Source: Flavobacterium psychrophilum (GTDB lineage Bacteria > Bacteroidota > Bacteroidia > Flavobacteriales > Flavobacteriaceae). From it: DNA of 25,782 nucleotides. The notes beneath the pieces were generated by a model. That model saw only the letters and a program-made list of their open reading frames with translations. It did not search any database and was not told the origin of the DNA. Shown here piece after piece: positions 7,454 to 13,821 of this stretch; the stretch's first letter is position 1; each line of letters starts with the position of its first letter. The position numbers and the translations under genes were made by a program. The stretch spans positions 1 through 25,782 of the forward strand of contig CAMCTL010000033.1 of assembly GCA_945878515.1 (NCBI GenBank). Direction: 5' to 3'.

Positions 7454-7984
7454 CTAATTGAATCGATAACCAACCGAGATTGCACCACGACCAATAATCT
7501 GAAAATCTGAATTATCGCTATTTATTAAATTCCGACCAACACCCGAATATATTTCGAAAACAACTCCTTTTTTAGTAATCCATTTGCCTCCAAGTCCAAA
7601 ACCAAGTGCAAAATCAGTTGTTTTTTCTGTTCGATAATCGTAACTTAAACTGCTTAGATAGTTATAAATTTTGTTTTCGTAGGTATTTATTGACCCAAAA
7701 CCTTCTGCAAAAAAACCAGCAGCAGGCTTTCTACCAAAATAGTAGCGATAATATGGCGTCAACATAAATTTGTTTGAAATGTCATCATTTGCATTTAAGA
7801 ATAGAGACGTGCCAAACGCTGATTCATCATCAATTATTCTTTCATAAGAAACCTCAAAAGCACCAGCAATAAGAAAAGCGGCATTCAATTTAATTTCATT
7901 CTTTGGAAAATTCGCACTTTGTTTTTCTTGGCTGTAAGCAAAACTAGCGGCAATTATTAGCGATAATAAAAATAATTTTTTCAT
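7454..7984 (-). CDS. Outer-membrane beta-barrel protein, DUF3575-like (copy 2)
   Basis: A 176-residue paralog of the gene at 6740. Its signal peptide is MKKLFLLSLIIAASFAYS. The strands are the same: EIKLNAAFLIAGAFEVSYER, KFMLTPYYRYYFGRKPAAG, FFAEGFGSINTY, TTDFALGFGLGGKWITKKG, VVFEIYSGVGRN, RGAISVGYRFN. It differs mostly in the signal peptide and in the periplasmic or external loop NKIYNYLSSLSYDYRT, which is longer and Tyr/Ser-rich. Conserved strands with a changed loop are what one expects if the barrel is kept and the exposed part changes. It is transcribed toward the glyS remnant and ends at its own copy of the terminator. Function is unknown. Confidence 0.75.
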   Translation of the reverse strand: MKKLFLLSLIIAASFAYSQEKQSANFPKNEIKLNAAFLIAGAFEVSYERIIDDESAFGTSLFLNANDDISNKFMLTPYYRYYFGRKPAAGFFAEGFGSINTYENKIYNYLSSLSYDYRTEKTTDFALGFGLGGKWITKKGVVFEIYSGVGRNLINSDNSDFQIIGRGAISVGYRFN

Positions 7985-8027
7985 AATTTTATTTTAAAGA
8001 GTTACTTAATAATATTAATTTTGGGAA

Positions 8028-8035
8028 TAAAGTTA
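8028..8035 (-). promoter_or_regulatory. Likely -7 box of barrel gene 2
   Basis: On the minus strand it reads TAACTTTA, the same octamer and nearly the same distance (43 bp) from the start codon as in copy 1. Confidence 0.5.
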
Positions 8036-8078
8036 CTATTTTTCCCAGACATAGTAAGTGAATTTATTTATACAAAAA

Positions 8079-9128
8079 TTACTCTTCACTCAAAGCGTTC
8101 CAACCTCGGGCTTTTAGCGGAATTCTAGTGTTAGCTCGTGTGACCAAATGGATGCCTTCGCTTTCTTGCGTGGTATGACCAATAATGGTAAAATTAGGAT
8201 TGCCTTTTATCTTGTCAAAATCTTCCATTTTGATGGTAAAAAGCAATTCATAATCCTCGCCACCATTGATGGCTACAGTTGTAGCATCGAGATCAAATTC
8301 TTCGCAGGTATTCATAAATTGTGGATCAAGCGGCAATTTGTCTTCATATAAATTACAACCCACTTTGGATTGTTTGCAAATGTGCATAATTTCAGAGGAC
8401 AATCCATCCGATATGTCAATCATAGCGGTTGGTTTTATATCCAAGGCGTGCAACAAAGTGCGCACATCTTTTCGGGCTTCGGGCTTCAATTGGCGTTCTA
8501 TTAAATAGGTGTAGGCATCCAAATCGGGTTGAGAATTGGGGTTCACCTGGAAGACTTGTTTCTCTCTTTCCAAGACTTGCAATCCCATATAAGCCGCGCC
8601 AATATCGCCAGTTACCACCAATAAATCGGTTTCACTAGCACCGCTTCTATATACAATTTCATCTTCATTTGCTTCGCCAATAACGGTGATGCTGATAATC
8701 ATTCCTTTTTGCGAGGAAGTCGTGTCGCCACCAATAACATCTACTTTGTATTCGTTGGCCGCAAGCGTAATTCCGTCAAATAATTCTTCTAAAGCTTCTA
8801 ATGGAAACCGATTGGAAACCGCTATCGAAACCAAGATTTGAGTCGCTTTGGCATTCATGGCACAAATATCGGAAACATTGACCACAACGGCTTTGTAACC
8901 CAAATGCCTCAAAGGCATATAACCCAAATCAAAATGAACACCTTCAACCAAAATATCCGTAGAAATTACTACTTTTTTGTCTTTGAAATCCAAAACCGCA
9001 GCATCATCGCCAATTCCTTTTAGTGTTGACGTTTGGTTGATTTCAAAGTTTTTGGTGAGGTGGTCTATCAGTCCAAATTCGCCCAATTGCGCAATGCTGG
9101 TTCTTTGTGGGGATTTATCTTCTATCAT
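8079..9128 (-). CDS. thiL: Thiamine-phosphate kinase
   Basis: A 349-residue enzyme that phosphorylates thiamine monophosphate with ATP to give thiamine diphosphate, the last step of cofactor synthesis, in the cytoplasm. The start is the ATG at 9126-9128 (MIEDKSPQRTSIAQLGEFGL). An in-frame ATG 11 codons upstream lies inside a repeat and is unlikely. The AIR synthase/ThiL fold is shown by KGIGDDAAVLDF (about 36-47), STDILVEGVHFD (about 56-67) with the metal-binding Asp, VNVSDICAMNA, GGDTTSS, and the C-terminal GGEDYELLFTI block. Flanking genes are unrelated to thiamine, and no THI-box riboswitch was recognised in the leader. A promoter with well-placed -33 and -7 boxes lies at 9199-9227. Confidence 0.95.
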   Translation of the reverse strand: MIEDKSPQRTSIAQLGEFGLIDHLTKNFEINQTSTLKGIGDDAAVLDFKDKKVVISTDILVEGVHFDLGYMPLRHLGYKAVVVNVSDICAMNAKATQILVSIAVSNRFPLEALEELFDGITLAANEYKVDVIGGDTTSSQKGMIISITVIGEANEDEIVYRSGASETDLLVVTGDIGAAYMGLQVLEREKQVFQVNPNSQPDLDAYTYLIERQLKPEARKDVRTLLHALDIKPTAMIDISDGLSSEIMHICKQSKVGCNLYEDKLPLDPQFMNTCEEFDLDATTVAINGGEDYELLFTIKMEDFDKIKGNPNFTIIGHTTQESEGIHLVTRANTRIPLKARGWNALSEE

Positions 9129-9132
9129 AGTT

Positions 9133-9175
9133 GTTGCGAGGAGTTGCGAGGAACGAAGCAAATCAAACTTCGTTC
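9133..9175. repeat. Direct and inverted repeats in the thiL leader
   Basis: GTTGCGAGGA occurs twice in a row (9133-9142, 9143-9152). It is followed by an 8-bp perfect inverted repeat, GAACGAAG (9151-9158) with CTTCGTTC (9168-9175), around a 9-nt loop. The word GCGAGGAACGAAGCAA resembles intergenic repeats often seen in Flavobacterium; that part is recall. The transcript could fold into a hairpin just before thiL. Confidence 0.7.
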
Positions 9176-9198
9176 TGTTTTATATATTTTTAAAGCGG

Positions 9199-9227
9199 TA
9201 AAGGTACGAAGAAATTCTCGCCACAAA
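9199..9227 (-). promoter_or_regulatory. thiL promoter
   Basis: On the minus strand, TTTG (9227-9224) is followed by 17 bp and then TACCTTTA (9206-9199), five of six fixed bases of TAnnTTTG. Transcription would start near 9194, giving a leader of about 65 nt. Confidence 0.55.
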
Positions 9228-9385
9228 GAATTCTAATTTTTGATAGGGTCTAATGGAAATATTAATCCTCAGGTTTCTCTCTATATTCTATGCTCTATAT
9301 TCTACTTTCAATTTGAAATCGAATAATAGAAGACCGTGAATGTTTTGATTTAAAATTTTTCTTGAAGTGGATTTGTTCTACTAAA

Positions 9386-10006
9386 CTACAAGTTCACATT
9401 TTGAATAGCCCAAACGAGCAAGGTATTTTTTTCTTTGGGCAAACCCAATTTTTCGATAATATTGGTGCGATGACCTTCTACTGTTTTTTCGGATAAGAAT
9501 AGCATTTCGGCAATTTGCTTGCTGGTTTTTTGCTGAGCAATGAGCGTTACAATTTTTCTTTCGGCCAAACTTAATTTGGTTAATTCGGTGTCCTCCTTTT
9601 GGTTGTTCACAACCAAATCGTCTTCAAGATGCTCACTCACATAACGATTTCCTTTTTTTAAAGCAAGCAAACACATTTCGAGTTCGGTTTGAGCATGTTC
9701 TTTCAGTATGTAGCCATAAATATTGTACTGCATGGCCTTTTTATAAACAGTCATTTCTTTGTGCATCGTGAGCAAAACTACCTTGGTCTTCAGTTTGCTT
9801 TCTTGCACTTTCTTTGCCACTTCTAGTCCGTCTAAGCCTGGCATATTAATGTCTAAAATAGCAACATCTGGACTGTGAAGTTTGATTAGGTTCAGTGCCG
9901 AAACGCCGTTGGAACAAGTGTCTAACACTTGGTACCCATAAGATTCTACAAAACTTTTTGTGCCTTGTAGTGTAAAAGGATGATCATCGGCAAGGAGAAT
10001 TTTCAT
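9386..10006 (-). CDS. LuxR/NarL-type response regulator
   Basis: A 206-residue DNA-binding regulator. The receiver domain (1 to about 120) has the acidic pocket ADDH (Asp7, Asp8), the phosphorylation site Asp52 in VAILDINMPG, Thr80 in VVLLTMHKE and Lys102 in GYILKEHA, so it should be phosphorylated normally. The C-terminal LuxR helix-turn-helix (about 142-206) shows LSLAERKIVTLIAQQKTSKQ, then IAEMLFLSEKTVEGHRTNII and EKLGL. Its ATG overlaps the stop of the sensor kinase in an ATGA (4-bp overlap), so the two are translated together and are almost certainly partners. A palindrome upstream of the kinase operon and of the first LRR gene is a candidate binding site (inference). No terminator was recognised after it. 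Confidence 0.93.
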   Translation of the reverse strand: MKILLADDHPFTLQGTKSFVESYGYQVLDTCSNGVSALNLIKLHSPDVAILDINMPGLDGLEVAKKVQESKLKTKVVLLTMHKEMTVYKKAMQYNIYGYILKEHAQTELEMCLLALKKGNRYVSEHLEDDLVVNNQKEDTELTKLSLAERKIVTLIAQQKTSKQIAEMLFLSEKTVEGHRTNIIEKLGLPKEKNTLLVWAIQNVNL

Positions 10007-12030
10007 AGTATTTTTTTAATTTGTATAGCTATAGTTGTTCCGTTTTTGTTCGAAGTTATTTTGGCTTTTCCGCCAATGGCTTTACTGCGTTCGATAATGT
10101 TGTGCAGACCAAAAGATTTGGAACCGTTTAAAACTTCCTTGACATTAAATCCTTTTCCATTGTCTTTAATTTCAATATCGATAGTATTGTCTTTCTCTGA
10201 AATTGTTATTTTTGCAGCCATTGCCTCTGCATATTTTATAACGTTCGATACCGCTTCTTGAATAATCCGATAGACTTGCAGCTCCTTTTCAGTAGCCATT
10301 GAACCCTCATAATTAATCTCGGAAGTCACCATAAAATCATTGACTGATTGTGCGCGTTCTGTCAGTTGTTCCACACTGGCTTTTAGTCCTATTTTGTCGA
10401 ACATGATAGGATGCAAATTTCTACTAATGCTCCGAATATCGTTGATGATAGCGTCAATTTTTGTGTTGGTTGGGTCTAATTTTTCAGCCGATGGATTTTT
10501 TAAACCCAATAATTCGTGGCTCACACTATCGTGCAAATCGCTGGCAATTCGTTTGCGTTCTTCCTCGGTTTTTTCTAGTAATTGTTTGGTATAGAGCTGT
10601 GCGCTCTCCTTTTGGAACTGCATTCTTTTTTGTTTTTGCCGAGACAGAATAAAGACCGTCAAGAAAAACAAACCCGATACTATCGAAATTAACAATGCAA
10701 TGGTCGTTTTGTTGTTCAGTATTGTTTTTTCTTGAAGCTCAATTTTTTGTTCTTTTTCTTTGGCTTTGTATTTTTCTTTAAGTTCCGCTACTTTGTTCGC
10801 GCTTGCTCTGCTCCCAAGACTGTCCTGAGCGGTAGCCATTCCTTCTGAATAATTTAGCGCCGCTTTAAAATCTTTTTTCTCAATCGCATCTTCATACAAA
10901 ACGCCGTATAAATCATTAAGGTTTGAGTAATCTTCTTCGGCTATCAACGACGGAATTACATCAAGAATATACTTTTTATTCAGCGTGCTTTTACTTTTTG
11001 TAGCTTCATATTGCGCAAGGGCTACCGCATATTTTTTATTAGGATCGTCATAGTTTAGTGCTTTTACTTCTGGTGCTAGTTCGTCCAATAGCACCTTTGC
11101 CTCAACTACTTTATTGTCGTCTATTAATTTTTTGATGTACAAACAATTGATCACAATTTTTGTTGATGGATGCGAAAAGCTATTTTTGCGATACGCAAAA
11201 TATGTAGAATCTAATAGTTTAGCCCTAGCTTGCAATTGTCCACTCGTTTCCAACAAGCTCATTTTATTGTAGAGCATAATAAAAATATTGTCTCGAGACA
11301 TTTCGTTATCGCCGTCTTTTTTATAAAAGGCAATGGTTTTGTCTATATACAATTCGGCATTTTTATAGTCCCTTAAAGACTGGTAAATGGCCGACTGCAC
11401 ACTATAAACCGAGGGAATCATAATTTGGCTGTCGTTTTTTTTGATATACTCTAGCGCCTTAAAACAGTAGGCCAATGCTTGTTCTTGGTTGCCCAATCTA
11501 TAATTGCACCAAGCCATTCCCTGACAACAAAACACCTTTCGCCTGCAGGAAGTATAATCGACAACCTCCACTTCATCTACCTTTTTGTAATAAGCAATAG
11601 CGGTTTTAAAATCCCCTATTCTGCTGTAAAAAGTAGCCGAGAAACTATCAATAAAACTCGTTTCGGTTGGAAGTAATTTGTCTCTATACGACGCCGATAA
11701 TTGATGCGCCATTTCGAGGGTTTTTTCTGTAAAGCTGTTCGCAAAATCGTAGTTCCAAAGCACCATTTCTAGTGCTCTAAAAGCAAGCTTGTAGTTTTCT
11801 TCTTTAATTTTTTGGTTGTAAAACTTATAAAAAACAGGCATATAGCTCGCTTTCGAGAAGTTCTTACTGTCCTTGAGCCAAGCACAAGTGGGGTTGTCTG
11901 TACCTGGTGTTGTTTGTTTATACAGCACTTCGGTCTCTGTAGTTTGTTTGCAGCTCCAAAACAAACCAACTAGTAGCAAACAAATTATTAAACCATAAGA
12001 AACAAGCTTTCTTCCTTTTATCGTTTTCAT
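10003..12030 (-). CDS. TPR-containing sensor histidine kinase
   Basis: A 675-residue kinase from the ATG at 12028-12030. The open frame extends to a TTG at 12060, but that lies upstream of the predicted -7 box. The N-terminus (MKTIKGRKLVSYGLIICLLL, then VGLFWSC) is a signal peptide with a lipobox-like end at Cys27. Tetratricopeptide repeats fill about 50-410 and should be periplasmic. A coiled coil (about 410-440) leads to a transmembrane helix at about 442-463. The cytoplasmic part has a HisKA_3 dimerisation helix with the phospho-acceptor His500 in RIASDLHDSVSHELLGLK, and an HATPase_c domain with QEAVSNVIKYAEA (N box), DNGKGF (G1) and GLHNIIERSKAIGG (G2). This is the NarX/DesK-like class. 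The signal sensed is unknown. Confidence 0.92.
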   Translation of the reverse strand: MKTIKGRKLVSYGLIICLLLVGLFWSCKQTTETEVLYKQTTPGTDNPTCAWLKDSKNFSKASYMPVFYKFYNQKIKEENYKLAFRALEMVLWNYDFANSFTEKTLEMAHQLSASYRDKLLPTETSFIDSFSATFYSRIGDFKTAIAYYKKVDEVEVVDYTSCRRKVFCCQGMAWCNYRLGNQEQALAYCFKALEYIKKNDSQIMIPSVYSVQSAIYQSLRDYKNAELYIDKTIAFYKKDGDNEMSRDNIFIMLYNKMSLLETSGQLQARAKLLDSTYFAYRKNSFSHPSTKIVINCLYIKKLIDDNKVVEAKVLLDELAPEVKALNYDDPNKKYAVALAQYEATKSKSTLNKKYILDVIPSLIAEEDYSNLNDLYGVLYEDAIEKKDFKAALNYSEGMATAQDSLGSRASANKVAELKEKYKAKEKEQKIELQEKTILNNKTTIALLISIVSGLFFLTVFILSRQKQKRMQFQKESAQLYTKQLLEKTEEERKRIASDLHDSVSHELLGLKNPSAEKLDPTNTKIDAIINDIRSISRNLHPIMFDKIGLKASVEQLTERAQSVNDFMVTSEINYEGSMATEKELQVYRIIQEAVSNVIKYAEAMAAKITISEKDNTIDIEIKDNGKGFNVKEVLNGSKSFGLHNIIERSKAIGGKAKITSNKNGTTIAIQIKKIL

Positions 12031-12048
12031 TTCTAAATTTATTTCTGA

Positions 12049-12056
12049 CAAATGTA
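12049..12056 (-). promoter_or_regulatory. -7 box of the kinase-regulator operon
   Basis: On the minus strand it reads TACATTTG, a perfect TAnnTTTG match. Transcription would start near 12043, 13 bp before the kinase ATG. The -33 position is only a T run, so an activator may be needed. The shared palindrome lies 40-60 bp upstream. Confidence 0.5.
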
Positions 12057-12087
12057 TCAAATTGGTTCATAAAAAAATAAAAACATA

Positions 12088-12111
12088 AAAAATCAGGGGT
12101 TTCCCCCTATA
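12088..12111. promoter_or_regulatory. Candidate operator, copy 1 (GGGG/CCCC palindrome)
   Basis: The 24 bp here are identical to 13561-13584. The core AGGGGTTTCCCCCT (12095-12108) is an inverted repeat with 5-bp arms around a 4-nt spacer. Its centre is 49 bp from the centre of the -7 box of the kinase operon, a typical activator distance. Binding by the LuxR-type regulator is an inference. Confidence 0.5.
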
Positions 12112-12155
12112 AGATTCTTTCTAGGAACGGCTTTGCAAAACAACATTTCCCGCAT

Positions 12156-12190
12156 AAAAAAACCCTGTTCTTTTGATGGAACAGGGCTTT
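12156..12190 (-). terminator. Terminator of the DUF6261 gene
   Basis: CCCTGTTC (12163-12170), 8-nt loop, GAACAGGG (12179-12186). Read on the minus strand it ends in a run of seven T (12162-12156). Confidence 0.85.
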
Positions 12191-12207
12191 TTGTATTCAG
12201 ACCAAAA

Positions 12208-12954
12208 TTAATTCAGTGGCGGAATTTCTTCTGCTGGCGTGGTGGCGGTTGCAGGTTTGCGTTTAGAGAGCAAGTCCGCATAATATTTGCGAACAGCGTT
12301 AATCACATCGAGCGTTTTGTTAAACTCGTCATTGTTTTTAGCTTTTGCCATCGCTAGAACATAATCCGTCATATCTGAATAAGTGCTTTTGGCGGTAGCT
12401 CTTAAAGCCTTAGTGTCATAAACCACTTTGCCTGCCGATTCTTGCGTCCTGATATCAAACAAGGTTATAAAACTGTTGTTAGCATCGGTAAGTCTGGTTA
12501 CAAATGCAGTCATATTGAGCGCAACTATCAATGGTTTGTATTTGCTGTTGTTTAAATCGTTAAGCAAGTTTACTATGCCGTTGGTTTCTTCTTCAAAATT
12601 CCAAGATTGCAATCCTTTGTAGGTTTTTAATACGGTGTTGAGACTCTCAAAAGCCAACACTTCGTCCGGGTTTTCAGATAATTCAAACACGCTGAGCTGG
12701 CGTTGAAATGCGCTTATAGCGCGGTCTCGTTTATCATCGGCTGCAACAATTTTGGCGGTTTCATCACTCTTCCGAATTTGAAGCATCGCAAGGTCGTAGG
12801 CCTCCAATTGTTGCTTACTACTAGCCAGATATTCCAGCAAAACAGAGTCGGTAATAATGCCCAGTTGATTGATGTTTTTAGTAACACTTTTAAGGTGTTG
12901 CCCAAATTCAAGAATGGTCAATTTAGTTAAGTTCAAATTGTGAAGTTGTTTCAT
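12208..12954 (-). CDS. DUF6261 family protein
   Basis: A 248-residue protein with no signal peptide and no membrane segment, so probably cytoplasmic. It is largely helical. The start MKQLHNLNLTKLTILEFGQH, the stretch ETAKIVAADDKRDRAISAFQ (about 66-85) and LLNDLNNSKYKPLIVAL (about 129-145) match the DUF6261 family as I recall it. That family is confined mostly to Bacteroidota and often occurs in several copies per genome. A Pro/Thr-rich tail (KRKPATATTPAEEIPPLN) ends the protein. No function is established. It lies between the kinase operon and the LRR genes, has its own promoter and terminator, and is not part of either operon. The family name rests on recognition of the pattern only. Confidence 0.65.
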   Translation of the reverse strand: MKQLHNLNLTKLTILEFGQHLKSVTKNINQLGIITDSVLLEYLASSKQQLEAYDLAMLQIRKSDETAKIVAADDKRDRAISAFQRQLSVFELSENPDEVLAFESLNTVLKTYKGLQSWNFEEETNGIVNLLNDLNNSKYKPLIVALNMTAFVTRLTDANNSFITLFDIRTQESAGKVVYDTKALRATAKSTYSDMTDYVLAMAKAKNNDEFNKTLDVINAVRKYYADLLSKRKPATATTPAEEIPPLN

Positions 12955-13016
12955 TTTTACGTTTTTTAGGAGTTAATAATTGAATCCTAAAATTAAGTAC
13001 TCTAGGAATCCAAAAC

Positions 13017-13045
13017 CAAAATTTGTGATTTAATTAACTATCAAA
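13017..13045 (-). promoter_or_regulatory. Likely promoter of the DUF6261 gene
   Basis: On the minus strand TTTG (13045-13042), 17 bp, then AAATTTTG (13024-13017), five of six fixed -7 bases. The spacing equals that of the thiL promoter. The leader would be about 57 nt. Confidence 0.45.
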
Positions 13046-13172
13046 TTATTTTTTCATTTGTTCATAAACCTTAGGCAAATCTGTCCTTTTTTCAAACTTT
13101 TACAGACATAAAAAACAGCGTTTTCTAGAAATTTTATTTGTTGTAGTTCAGATGGCAATATCTGCAAGAAAT

Positions 13173-13307
13173 CAATTACCTCCAGCTTTAGCTGGAGCCA
13201 TAAAATTTGTGTAGTTTTTATTGGCTTTAGCCAAAACAGCGTACTTTTTGGCTAAAGCCAATGCTAAATTGACTTCATATTGCTCCAGCTAAAGCCGGAG
13301 GCAATTG
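13173..13307. repeat. 135-bp nested inverted repeat (cruciform)
   Basis: Outer arms of 26 bp (13173-13198 and 13282-13307) match at 24 positions. Inner arms of 17 bp (13220-13236 and 13246-13262) match perfectly around a 9-nt loop. Each arm is itself nearly palindromic, such as CTCCAGCTTTAGCTGGAG and TTGGCTTTAGCCAA. No ORF is inside. It looks like a dispersed palindromic (REP-like) element; copies elsewhere in the genome cannot be seen here. Confidence 0.85.
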
Positions 13308-13320
13308 AAAACCAACAAAA

Positions 13321-13484
13321 CCGACCTCAGTTCATTCCAAAACTCGAGGATTTCGAGTAAACCGACCTCAGATCATTCCAAAACTCGAAGATTTCGGGCA
13401 AACTGACCTCAGTTCATTCCAAAACTCGAAGATTTCAAGCCAACCGACCTCAGTTCATTCCAAAACTCGAAGATTTCAAGCAAA
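13321..13484. repeat. Four tandem 41-bp repeats
   Basis: Units start at 13321, 13362, 13403 and 13444, with a short fifth piece at 13485. The shared core includes GACCTCAG, TTCATTCCAAAACTCGA and GATTTC. Unit 1 contains a small inverted repeat ACTCG...CGAGT (13342-13358) that is lost in later units. There are no spacers between units, and no gene is present. Confidence 0.9.
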
Positions 13485-13560
13485 CTGAACTTTTTGGATA
13501 GCAAAAGCAATGCTGTCGCAAACCCTAACAGGGTTGATCGTAGAATTATTAAAAAGAATT

Positions 13561-13584
13561 AAAAATCAGGGGTTTCCCCCTATA
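13561..13584. promoter_or_regulatory. Candidate operator, copy 2 (GGGG/CCCC palindrome)
   Basis: Identical over 24 bp to 12088-12111; core AGGGGTTTCCCCCT at 13568-13581. It lies just upstream of a -7-like box (CATATTTG, 13606-13613), and a second possible box (TAATTTTT) is at 13630-13637. Both point toward the first LRR gene. Confidence 0.5.
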
Positions 13585-13605
13585 TGAATTCAGGATATTT
13601 TTTAA

Positions 13606-13613
13606 CATATTTG
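13606..13613 (+). promoter_or_regulatory. Possible -7 box for the first LRR gene
   Basis: CATATTTG matches TAnnTTTG at five of six fixed bases. The expected -33 position (TGAA) is poor. TAATTTTT at 13630-13637 is an alternative. The leader would be about 200 nt and would include the 28-codon ORF. Confidence 0.35.
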
Positions 13614-13657
13614 TAGCTGACTTTTAACATAATTTTTATCAAACATTAACATCAACA

Positions 13658-13744
13658 ATGCAATTACCTCATAAGCTGCTCAAAACCCCAGTAATACTGA
13701 CATTCTTACTTTTTTGGGCAACATATTACGCAGTACAAAACTGA
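13658..13744 (+). CDS. Possible 28-residue membrane peptide
   Basis: A short ORF with ATG at 13658 and TGA at 13742-13744. The peptide starts MQLPHKLLK and continues TPVILTFLLFWATYYAVQN. It has a basic N-terminus and about 17 hydrophobic residues, enough for one membrane helix. It lies between the likely promoter and the first LRR gene, ending 77 bp before that gene's ATG at 13822, so it would be on the same transcript. It may be a small membrane protein, a leader peptide or chance. No ribosome binding site is clear. Unrecognised family. Confidence 0.35.
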   Translation: MQLPHKLLKTPVILTFLLFWATYYAVQN

Positions 13745-13821
13745 ATCGAGCAGCACCTTAAACTAAAAATAATGAAACAAAAAATCCTTAATAATAAATT
13801 TAACAAATGAAAAACAACAAA

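Larger units (their letters stand above)
6598..8035. repeat. Tandem duplication (about 727-bp unit) carrying the glyS tail and barrel gene
   Basis: Unit 1 starts at 6598 and unit 2 at 7325. Both contain, in the same order, the last 72 bp of glyS, a GGCTTCTC/GAGAAGCC terminator, a minus-strand barrel gene and an upstream TAACTTTA box. Aligned positions differ by 714-729 bp throughout. The glyS segment aligns without gaps. This pattern indicates a single tandem duplication followed by divergence. Confidence 0.85.

Noticed and set aside
8838..9236. Plus-strand open frames opposite thiL
   Set aside because: They are shadows of a well-supported thiL coding sequence and have no recognisable domains.
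9129..9240. TPP riboswitch before thiL
   Set aside because: No conserved THI-box words were recognised; the leader is occupied by repeats.
12031..12060. Upstream TTG start for the sensor kinase
   Set aside because: It lies upstream of the predicted -7 box and would put charged residues before the signal peptide.
13321..13484. Repeats considered as a CRISPR array
   Set aside because: The 41-bp units are contiguous with no unique spacers, and no cas genes are nearby.
13521..13535. AACCCT/AGGGTT hairpin as a terminator
   Set aside because: It has a 3-nt loop and no T run, and no gene ends before it.
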